The position numbers and the translations under genes are program-made. From Rhea pennata (lineage: Eukaryota > Chordata > Aves > Rheiformes > Rheidae): a stretch of DNA of 64,000 bases. Each line of letters begins with the position of its first letter. Positions within the stretch are counted from its first letter, which is position 1. Positions 56,037 through 64,000 of this stretch are shown in pieces. The notes beneath the pieces were generated by a model that was given only the letters and a program-made list of their open reading frames with translations, made no database searches and was not told the origin of the DNA. The stretch covers positions 6,210,001 through 6,274,000 of the forward strand of contig NC_084682.1 in the NCBI RefSeq assembly GCF_028389875.1, in the 5' to 3' direction.

Positions 56037-59000
56037 AGAAATCTGTGAAATTTATCTCCTATAAATGGAGTTGAAGTTCAAATTGAGAAAACCTTGATTG
56101 TAAAGCATGGTAAAGAGCTGTAAAATGAAGTTTGGATGTGATTGCTTTCTTATATTAATACATGTACTTGACAGTCTTTCAAGTTTGAATAGATTTTGCA
56201 CAGTATTCTTAGATTTTTAGCAGCTGTTTTTCTGCTCATTTCTCTTTTATCTTGCACTATTGCAGTGAGAAGAAAAGAAAACCAGCTTGGACTGATAGAA
56301 TTCTTTGGAGAGTGAAGAATCTCTGCCAGCATACATCAAAAGAAAGTGAATTATCTGAAGAAGAACAGACAATATCTGTTACTTTGAATAACTATATCAG
56401 TCACATGAGCTATGGCATCAGTGATCACAAACCTGTTACAGGAACTTTTGGGCTTGAGGTGCTGTCCCACCTTAACTCTTTAAAGCTAGTTTGTTTTACT
56501 AAGCTGCTTTTCTAAACTTTTTAAGCCTTGATCTCAGTGTTTTGTTCTGGTGAAAATGAAGACAAAAATTGCTTTTTGGCTATTTCCATCCTGTTAGGCT
56601 TCCCACAGCAGGAGTGGCTGAGAATTAACTTGTAAGAATAACTGAAAGAATAACAGAGTTGGTTTACTCTAAGTTTTGTTCTTTATTCTAGATGAAGCCT
56701 CTTGTATCAATTCCTTCTGTCACATTGAATCCTGAGGGTGAATGGAGCGCTGAACATGATGTTTTAATCAGCTATTCTGCAGTGCCTGAGTTCTCAAGCA
56801 GTGCTTGGGACTGGATTGGACTTTTCAAGGTGATGTCATCAGCACATCATGGCTCTTTACTGTAATGAAGATGGTGAATGTGACTGGAAGAAATAGTTTT
56901 CTGTCACAGGGCATTGTGATTTTTGCAAACATCTTGTGTCCTTGGTAGATGATACTTTTATATGCTGAGAGTTTAGCTCCATACAAAGATGGATGCAGGC
57001 TTTTTCACTCTAAGGTGCTCTGCTAAGTGGTGATTTATTTAATCAGAATGGTAGGTAGAAGCTACAGAAAGGAATAGTCCTTCCCAAATGCCTGCAGTTA
57101 AGAGTTCTGAAAAAGAGAAAAAAAAATGAAAGGAAGCAGTGGAAGGATGAAAGGATAGAGTATTCACATTCTCTCAGATACTGCAGGTTCATATATGCCC
57201 CCTAAATGTTTTGATTTTTAAAAATGAAGCATTTTAATTAGACCTTCAGTGAAGTAGTACCTCTCAGCTTTGAATTTTCTGTGTAGTATGTGTTTGTCCT
57301 TCAGAAGGCTGACTGTTTGCATCTTTGCAGGTGACATTCAAGCATGTGAATGACTATGTTACTTATGCTTGGGTAAAAGATGATGAAATTTCTTCCAACA
57401 ATGACAATAAACAAGTAAGCCAATTATATATTTCATTTTAGTAGGTTCTTATATAGTAGCATACAAGGATCTGTTTGTTCCACTTACTCCTCTGAGTTCT
57501 ATATCCCCCTTTTCCTCACCAAAGCTAAGTAGGAATGGTATTGCTGTTTATAGCCCCCCCCCCTTTGATATCTCTCCTTTATTTTTGGGTAGTACAGCAT
57601 ACTTTCTTAGGTCTGAATGTATTGCTTGAAGGAATTGGTGAAATAACACTTTATTCCTTTAGTCACTCTTTGTTGTATAAAGAACTGTAAAGTTTTAATC
57701 CATTTTGTATTTTGGTTTAATTTTAACACCAAAATGAGCAAGTAGCCATTTTCCATCTGACTGTCCTGTGGATAGCAGTTTAGGAACCGTGGGTCTTTAG
57801 GGTACTACAAAATTGAGGTTGCAGTTTTGCTCTGCTCTTTCATCTGACAGCTTATTGCCACCAGGAGGCAGTTCATCTCCCTCTGTCTTGCTTGTGTGGT
57901 CTTGCCATTTTCCCCGAACAAATGTCTCTCCCCCCGCCCCACTTCCTGTTGAAGAAATTCTGCTTGCTAAAGTGGTGAAGAATATTCACTCTTCCATCCC
58001 TGGCTTAGTTTCAGATGATATAATGGGTTGACTCAGTTGCCCTCCTCTCTGTACAGGTCCATCTGTCTCTTTGTGTTAACTTCTCAATTAAACAGGAAAA
58101 AATAGCACACATGCCAGTATTCTAAAATAATTCTGCCAGGGTAATTTTCTGTGGGGTCGAATAGTATCCAGTGTGGATGGAGGAGGAACAGAAGAAATAC
58201 CTCACCCCCTTTCTAAAGTAGCAAGGTGGTAGATTGGCTCAGCCATACTATATAGCCCTACCCTAAAGGGTTTAAGGACATTTCTAGGGATGGGTAACAC
58301 CCTAAAACATGAGTGAAGTAATAATATTACTTCTGTCCTCTTCCTTTTAAAATTATGTTTAAAAAATGCCTTATTTGTGAATACTGCATTTTATGGTGTC
58401 CTGAATGAATGTTTTTTGCAAGTTGATTTCTCTGTGCAAATAGTCCCTTGCCTATTCTTTTTCTTGTTGACAGGTTTACATGAGTGCTGAAGAAATACCT
58501 GATATGGGAGGAGAATTTGTGCTTTGTTATTATAGCAATAATATGCAGTCAATAGTTGGTATCAGCCAGCCTTTTCAGGTAATATATTTGTAAGCTTTGA
58601 TTAATGATGATGTTTTTATTTATTTTGCTTTTGTATGTATCTGAACGTAAGTGTGCAGCCTCCGCTGGGGAGGTTGCAGCAGTAATTGCAAGAAGGATAT
58701 CTGCTGACTAACACAAAGTAAAAAAGACTTGCTGATGTGCTAAAAGAGTCTTAAGTAGCTGTTATAACAACACATTGTAATGAAATAAGGCAGGCTTATC
58801 TCTCAGCTTTCATTTTTGGAACTTCAGTCTCTGTCAGTTAGGTCCCTAGTTTCTGTAAAGATAGTAACTCAATTTAAAAAGCTGCCAACTTTTTGATAGG
58901 TTAGAAGTGAACCCTTTATGCTCCCTTCTATGGTAGATTCATACAGAAGTGCTTCCTATATATTTAGATGCTTAAATTTGAGAAAGAGAGGACAGTTGAA

Positions 59001-59743
59001 ACTCAAGTTATTTGATTAACTATTAATTTTGTTTAATTTTTAAAAGGGTGACTTAACCGGGACAAACTAGGTGAAGCAACAAGTCATTACTGCTTCTACC
59101 CAAGCACTTTTTGCCAAAATCATTTTGTTTGTGCATAATTTTCCATGCTGCCATGACTGTGCTGATGTGTTCCAGAGTGATTAAAGTATAAGTTCTTTGC
59201 TATTCTTGGGTGAAGGGGCTTTAGGAAACTTCATTACCTTAGGGAGTACAATACTGAAGGTTACTGGGGTGGTAAAACTCAGTGATACTGTTCGTACTTT
59301 TCTTTATATATGTCAGAGTCCAGTCTCTAAGCATAAGATGTCCCACAAACTCTGGAGCATAGTTGTCAATGATATATGGGCACTATGCACTATATGAATA
59401 TAAGAAATCATGCTAGTCATTTGAAATGCCTTTCTTTTTCCATGACAGTTGATGTTTTGATATAAGAGTTTAATGTTTTGTTACTAGAATTTTTTTAAGC
59501 ATCATAATTACTGCATAGACCGATCACTTAGCTTTCTCAGCAAGTATGTAGGACATCTTTATATGATGGTATGCTGACAGTATAGAGCAACACAGTTTCT
59601 GAATGTGTGCGCTATATTTAACTTTTTTTCAACTTTTCTTCTAGATTAAGCCAAACAGAACATTAGCAGAAAAGAATCTGGCCCAGGAAGAGATCAGCTG
59701 GATGCAAAAACCTGACAATCTGGAATCACATAATGAGTTCTGA
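45311..59743 (+). CDS. INPP5K: INPP5K (SKIP) inositol polyphosphate 5-phosphatase K, complete, 12 coding exons, 461 residues
   Basis: Exons 45311-45348, 47914-48021, 48722-48830, 51091-51207, 51560-51732, 53286-53397, 53987-54096, 56266-56458, 56692-56829, 57331-57414, 58474-58578 and 59645-59743 form one frame. Human INPP5K is 448 residues. The enzyme removes the 5-phosphate from PI(4,5)P2 and PI(3,4,5)P3 at ER and plasma-membrane ruffles and damps insulin/AKT signalling (family knowledge). The endonuclease-fold 5-phosphatase core shows TWNVGT (18-23), LQEVN (50-54), GNKGGV (125-130), NCHLPAH (145-151), [10 protein letters not shown] (185-194), [12 protein letters not shown] (260-271) and SDHKPV (308-313). 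The SKICH membrane-targeting domain follows (about 321-429: [23 protein letters not shown]). All catalytic motifs are intact. The first exon corresponds to the short human N terminus. Confidence 0.96.
45349..47913 (+). other. INPP5K: INPP5K intron between exon 1a and exon 2 (contains exon 1b)
   Basis: It leaves the CpG island at about 45.7 kb and turns AT-rich. It includes the alternative exon 1b (47432-47706), which is separated from exon 2 by only 207 bp. No repeat was recognised. Confidence 0.85.
47432..47706 (+). CDS. INPP5K: INPP5K alternative N-terminal coding exon 1b (91 codons plus two bases)
   Basis: An open frame from ATG 47432 encodes a Ser-rich stretch ([13 protein letters not shown]), an acidic part ([15 protein letters not shown]) and [14 protein letters not shown]. 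It ends AG|GTTTTG in phase 2, exactly the phase needed to join 47914. An in-frame TAG at 47411 fixes the start if this exon leads. Codon use looks genuinely coding. Entering it from exon 1a would be out of frame, so it is probably an alternative first coding exon giving a 540-residue protein. It is absent from the canonical human protein as I know it. The donor is weak. Confidence 0.65.
47914..48021 (+). CDS. INPP5K: INPP5K coding exon 2, start of the catalytic domain
   Basis: It encodes [38 protein letters not shown] is the first conserved 5-phosphatase motif. The acceptor is TTTGTTTGTAG and the donor GG|GTAAGT. Confidence 0.95.
48722..48830 (+). CDS. INPP5K: INPP5K coding exon 3
   Basis: It encodes [39 protein letters not shown] carries the metal-binding Glu. 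The acceptor is GTGCTCAG and the donor AAG|GTAACT. Confidence 0.95.
51091..51207 (+). CDS. INPP5K: INPP5K coding exon 4
   Basis: It encodes [39 protein letters not shown], 39 codons. The acceptor is CTGTTCCAG and the donor TGG|GTAAGG. Confidence 0.95.
51560..51732 (+). CDS. INPP5K: INPP5K coding exon 5
   Basis: It encodes [35 protein letters not shown] and on to STLDH. GNKGGV and NCHL are family motifs. The acceptor is CCGTACCAG and the donor GA|GTGAGT, phase 2. Confidence 0.96.
53286..53397 (+). CDS. INPP5K: INPP5K coding exon 6, catalytic GDLNFR motif
   Basis: It encodes [37 protein letters not shown]. Asp189 and Asn191 are the catalytic pair. The acceptor is CTCTTAAG after a long T/C tract; the donor is CAA|GTATGT. 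Confidence 0.96.
53987..54096 (+). CDS. INPP5K: INPP5K coding exon 7
   Basis: It encodes [44 protein letters not shown] is the family motif. The acceptor is TTTCTGCAG and the donor AG|GTAAAA. Confidence 0.95.
54347..54367 (+). repeat. (TTTA)n short tandem repeat
   Basis: About five tandem TTTA units in intron 7 of INPP5K. Confidence 0.85.
55995..56035 (+). repeat. (TC)n microsatellite in INPP5K intron 7
   Basis: About 40 bases of almost pure TC with a single interrupting G (CTGTCTC), ending directly in CAG at 56036-56038. The tract plus CAG looks like a strong decoy splice acceptor about 230 bp before the true exon 8. Confidence 0.9.
56266..56458 (+). CDS. INPP5K: INPP5K coding exon 8, PAWTDRIL and SDHKPV motifs
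   Basis: It encodes [20 protein letters not shown] and, after a variable insert, [22 protein letters not shown]. Thr265 takes the place of the Cys common in other 5-phosphatases, as in human INPP5K. The donor GAG|GTGCTG is weak. Confidence 0.94.
56692..56829 (+). CDS. INPP5K: INPP5K coding exon 9, start of SKICH
   Basis: It encodes [46 protein letters not shown], 46 codons. The acceptor is TTATTCTAG and the donor AAG|GTGATG. Confidence 0.94.
57331..57414 (+). CDS. INPP5K: INPP5K coding exon 10
   Basis: It encodes [28 protein letters not shown] within SKICH. The acceptor is TCTTTGCAG and the donor CAA|GTAAGC. Confidence 0.95.
58474..58578 (+). CDS. INPP5K: INPP5K coding exon 11
   Basis: It encodes [35 protein letters not shown], the end of SKICH. 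The acceptor is GTTGACAG and the donor CAG|GTAATA. Confidence 0.95.
59645..59743 (+). CDS. INPP5K: INPP5K last coding exon with stop
   Basis: It encodes a 32-residue polar tail ([32 protein letters not shown]), then TGA at 59741-59743. It is longer than and unlike the Pro-rich human tail I recall. The acceptor is TTTTCTTCTAG. Confidence 0.92.
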   Translation: MKPNRTLAEKNLAQEEISWMQKPDNLESHNEF

Positions 59744-62375
59744 AGTCAGAAAAGGCATTTAGTGGTCCTGATTCAGGAGTCAGAGATGATTATCTTCTTT
59801 GTCTTAGTAATTATAGGCATTTCCTCTTAGAAGATGGAGTGAGGTAGTGCAAGGGTTTCACAGGTAGGGCTATTCAGAAACTTTATAAGCTCATAGAAGT
59901 TAATTTATTGTGGAAACTGGTATTTTTATTGTTACGATGAGAGTAACTCTAATGTTGCACTAGATGGGAACTGTAAAAATAGTACCTAATGACTGCGGTA
60001 TGGTTTAACATGACAGACGTTTCTAATCCAATGACTTAACCTAAGTAAGTTGCATTCCATAACAGATTTTGGACTTGCTCATTTTCTTTTCTCTGGAGGA
60101 TGTTTTATAAGCAATACAATTCACAGAGCTGTAACCATTTAATCACTGGTTTCCAGTGTTTGAGTTTAACTGAAATTATTTTAAAGATTATTTATTAGAT
60201 ACAGTTATCTAGCTTATTTTAAATTTTTACTTGATTTTTAAATATAAGCTAATTACCTTTTGGGAAACACATGTGACAACAGGTCACATGAAAACAAAAT
60301 GTTTAGAGCATGTAAATTCTCCTTTGGTAGTAGAATCCCTTTTCTTCTGCCTTACTTCTCACTTATAATTCTTTCAGAATTTTCTATCTTTAATTCTTCC
60401 AGATTGTGATATATCTATCAAAGTACGGTTTTTCTGATTTTTGGATTCTTCTTTTTTAAAACAATTTATATAGCAATTTGTCTATTCCTTATTCTCTCTC
60501 TGATTAAAAAAGTAAAACACATACTAATTGCTGACTTGGAGTTAAACCAAGGTCGTATCTTTCGGAAAGAAATTTCTCATTTAAAGAAACTGCTTAGTGT
60601 AGGTTAGCAGAGTAGTTCAATAAGTACTTGATGAAGAGCTAGGTGATGACGATACTGTTCTTGATTTCTGCTGTGATGTTGTATTTAGAAAGCTAAAGCC
60701 ATATTTAAATACTTCTGTGATACCATTCTGCCACATAAATAATTCCTACACTTACTACAGAGATGACATGAGTGGAGAATTTAAAATGAACAAGCTCTTT
60801 TTTATGGCTTGATCCAGGCTACTAAAAATTGTAAAGCTCTTCAGTTCATAGCAATCAGTCTGCAAAAATTCTGCTTTTTTGAGAGGTGCTTGTATTTAAA
60901 TGTATCTTGTACATTTGAGAGTGGAGGTAGAATGAGAAATATCAAGTAATTTAAAAAAAGTTAGCTTTAGAAACGGTTTTGTTTGATAAGGATTGTTTAA
61001 GGATTTGTTTAAAAAGGATTGGAAGTGGCTTTGGACGTTCTACAGAATCTCAGACTGCAGTGCTGAAAAAGAGCACTGGTTAGTCTCCCATGTTCTAGAT
61101 GTATAGCTTTCAGCTGCCTACCACATATGGTAGTTACTAATCACTGTCTTGTCAGGTATGAATGGAAAAAAGAAAATTCAGTTCAAGTGGGAGAGAGAAG
61201 CAAAGAATGTTGATATGTATATTTTGGAGTGTTGCTTGACAACTGAATGGGTTTTGCTCACATTATCAAAGCCTTGGTTCTTTTAGCTAGAAAGAGCTAG
61301 CTCTTTCTTTTGAAAGAGAAAATGAGTGCTCTCTGATACTTGTTTTGTATAGATTCCTGGGATCTTGAGAGTCTTTATCTATGTTAGGGTTTCCACAGCA
61401 TACAAACTGCTTAGCTTTGGTGCAATTTGGAGTTTAAGAGCATCAAGCCTCTGTAAATTTTAGTTGTATCTTTGCCTAATGTTTGGTGTTGAGAATTATT
61501 TCCAGTTGTCTGTAGTGATGGCAGGTTTAGAGGGTACTGTCTTCAGTGCATGGATTAAAACTATCTTGAGGTTTATATCTTTTACAGTCTTATTACACTT
61601 TGGAGCAATATTAGAAACCATTTTCATATTTATACCAGTCTTGCAAGATTTTTGTTTTGCGCTAAGGCTTTCAGATGCAACTTTACTTTTCATTGCAATT
61701 ACATCTTCAGACAAATCCCTTCTGAACTGAAAATAACCTGCAGTTTTTGAGTTCTTGCTTTGTTTCTGATATTACTTGTATGATTGTATTACCATGTTCC
61801 ATGCAAGGAGATTCCAGTGGAGAGCTCAAAGATGAAAGAATTGTGATCTTTGAATTCCAGACTGCAGCTGCTGACTTCTTGTGGACCAAGATCCAGTTTC
61901 TTCTAATGGGGTACCTCTGCCATTCATGAACAGCTTAGAGGGGGAGCCATACAGGGGCACTTTACATGGGCAAGAAACCCAAGCTCCTTAATGTTACTTG
62001 GGAGCCGATAACCTACTCAGTCACTGGAGACAGAAGCCGCATTTTGTAAACTAATCCTTTGCACCACAGATTTCACTGAAAATGCCCACAGCAACTGTGA
62101 TTAAATCTGCCTGTGTGTAAATAAGACACTGCACAAAACTCTATATTCCTTTCTTTAGTGTTGTGCACACAGTAGCAGTCTTAAATATTGTTTACTACTG
62201 TTACCTATGGTAGCTTTTCAAAGTATTCCATGGCCTGTTACAATGTAATTTCTGATTAAATTTATCTTTCTTAAAACACCTTTAATTAGATGTTATAATC
62301 ACTGGAAATGTTTTTATTTCTATGTTTTTTCTTTTCATGTACCACCAGAATAAATCATGATTATTGAACTGTTCT
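59744..62375 (+). other. INPP5K: INPP5K 3' UTR (approximate end)
   Basis: AT-rich sequence after the stop. Candidate signals are ATTAAA at 60503 and 62255 and AATAAA at 62349-62354. The last is followed within about 60-90 bases by TGTGTGTGGTAG-type GT-rich sequence and is taken as the likely main end. Confidence 0.5.
62349..62354 (+). terminator. INPP5K: Candidate main poly(A) signal AATAAA of INPP5K
   Basis: A canonical hexamer 2.6 kb after the stop. Further AATAAA hexamers at 62714 and 62754 could extend the transcript. Confidence 0.45.
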
Positions 62376-64000
62376 ACATGCTTCTATTAATCTGAGAAAA
62401 AATGTATTGGGGAAATTCAATCTGTGTGTGGTAGCAGTTCTCCATGTAATTTTGGTATTTTTAAAATGCAGATATATTTGCATTCTAAATACTGTTGTAT
62501 CAGTGGTAACATGTTTGGTAGGGCTTTGGGCTGCAAAAGAAGGGCCAGAGACGAAATAGATTTTCTTTTAGTCAAGTAAAAATCTTTCATTTAAATGATT
62601 TTAGAATATAATGAACCAAAATAATGTCATAAACTTCTGTTTGGGATCTTTTTTTCCCACTCCTGAAAACATATCTGAATATGCTGAAAGAATAGCGTGT
62701 TTAGACTGTTGGGAATAAATAGCTCCTCTTGCCGCTTCCCCCACCCTCCCACTAATAAATAGCTTATTTAGTAACTTTTTTTTCTGTAGGTAATTTAGAT
62801 TTTTGAAGTAAACAAGTTCTTTGTTGCAGGAGGTTGAGCTTGTATCCATGTAAGTTAAAGTTGAACTATATTTCCTGTCTTTTTTAGTCCAAGCGCAACT
62901 CTTGTTTATACCAATGGTCTTGCTTGTGCTTGCACAGGGATGCATCTGATTATATGTGGTGGTTCTCTGTGTCTTTTCTTCCCCTGAGAAACTACTGCAG
63001 TGTTTGGAAACTCTTCCCCCTATGAAGTTCTGTACAGACTCAGGTTATTTACGTTGATGTTCTTCATAGTACTTCCCATCGATGATAGAAGAGTATCTTC
63101 TGTTACCAGTATTTCTATTTTGAATAATTGGGAATGTCTTTGAATTTGAGACCTTATTTAGTAAGACAAATTTTTTATGGCTTAAACTTCTTCAGTTCTA
63201 ATCATTAATTTGGGAAATTTTATTCTGTCAGTAACACTTTAAAAGATGGAATGAAAAAGGAGCTTTAATGGGAGGTGGTGAAATACAGGTGATGTTTAAT
63301 CCTATATTAGGCTCAGTCTCATGCTGATACAGGTGTTGTTTGTGATTCTTCAGAGAAACAGAATTCTGAGCAAAATAGTCTGTCTGTTGATGAGAGTAAG
63401 TTTAACCTAACTCATGTTTGTTTCCTCATTTTATTTAGTATGCTGTGAAATTTTTTTCAAAATCAGCTTCAGTATCTACTTCAACTGGTTTCTAACTAGA
63501 GGTGAGATCAGCAAAAGAGGCTGGCGGAAAGGAACTGGATGAATGATAGCTGACAGTAACGCCGTAAAAGAAAAGAATTGAAGTGCTGTTCTTGGCCAGG
63601 GGAAACAGTAAGGAGGAGGTGCTCACTAACATTTGCTTTTCCCAAAGCATTCTGTCTTCTCTGTTGCACTTCTAATTTCCCTCTCATGTACTGAGTTTTT
63701 CAGTCCAGTTGAGATTTTGGTACTTTCTTTGGAAAAATTCTTAAACTATCTAAATTACATTCTTTATTTTTAAAAGCAGGTTCTTCCAAATTCAGTTTTT
63801 TACAGGTTACATGATTTGAAATTTTCTTGTGAAAGAGCTGTTATACTATACTTCCTACTTTTAATATTTTTGTTTTATTGTAAATTTCATATCAATTCAC
63901 TTCTATCTGTGTGTAACTCCTCATAATTCCCTGCTGTTCCATGGTTTATTTTAAAATGGGAAAGATGTCTATCAAGGAATGTTAGCCAATGTAGCGTTAT
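62376..64000. other. Intergenic sequence downstream of INPP5K
   Basis: AT-rich, with no CpG island, no recognisable exon and no clear repeat. From synteny with human, MYO1C would be expected further along, but nothing of it is visible here. Confidence 0.6.

Larger units (their letters stand above)
53398..56265 (+). other. INPP5K: INPP5K introns 6 and 7 (53398-53986, 54097-56265)
   Basis: Noncoding intervals around exon 7 (53987-54096). They hold a TTTA repeat (about 54347-54367) and the TC microsatellite listed separately. Confidence 0.88.
56459..59644 (+). other. INPP5K: INPP5K introns 8-11 (56459-56691, 56830-57330, 57415-58473, 58579-59644)
   Basis: Noncoding intervals. The first is only 233 bp with a weak 5' splice site. 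No repeat or gene was recognised in the others. Confidence 0.88.

Noticed and set aside
61464-61730. An 88-codon hydrophobic open frame in the INPP5K 3' UTR
   Set aside because: AT-rich UTR translation with no family resemblance.

Overview
This is a stretch of vertebrate nuclear DNA, most likely from a bird. It has spliced genes with GT-AG introns, two CpG-island promoters and low repeat density. Almost every recognisable repeat is a CR1-type LINE, including one fairly intact copy with the avian-style CR1 3' end. Three protein-coding genes lie head to tail on the plus strand. No minus-strand gene, tRNA, rRNA or CRISPR array could be supported. Assignments rest on reading the translated exons against protein families known to me; no database search was possible.

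Layout. (1) 1-12938: the 3' part of SLC43A2 (LAT4, a sodium-independent amino-acid transporter). Nine coding exons give the last 401 residues; the N-terminal exons lie upstream of the window. A 3' UTR and gene-poor sequence follow to about 18.9 kb. (2) 18.9-43.3 kb: complete PITPNA (phosphatidylinositol transfer protein alpha). It starts in a CpG island, has 11 coding exons encoding 271 residues, and includes an 8-nucleotide microexon. (3) 44.4-62.4 kb: complete INPP5K (SKIP, a phosphoinositide 5-phosphatase). It starts in a second CpG island, has 12 coding exons for a 461-residue protein, and has an extra upstream coding exon that would give a 540-residue form with a different N terminus. The last 1.6 kb appears to be intergenic.

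The order SLC43A2-PITPNA-INPP5K, all in one direction, is the order I recall for human 17p13.3, where MYO1C follows; MYO1C is not reached here. PITPNA moves phosphatidylinositol between membranes and feeds phosphoinositide kinases. INPP5K removes the 5-phosphate from their products. The two neighbours therefore act on the same lipid pathway, though the sequence gives no evidence of co-regulation.

The observations most worth checking are the two mutually exclusive N termini of INPP5K, the 8-nt PITPNA microexon, a weak donor in INPP5K whose retention would remove the SKICH domain, and several old CR1 fragments in introns. I found no convincing new biological system; this is an ordinary, well-conserved syntenic block.
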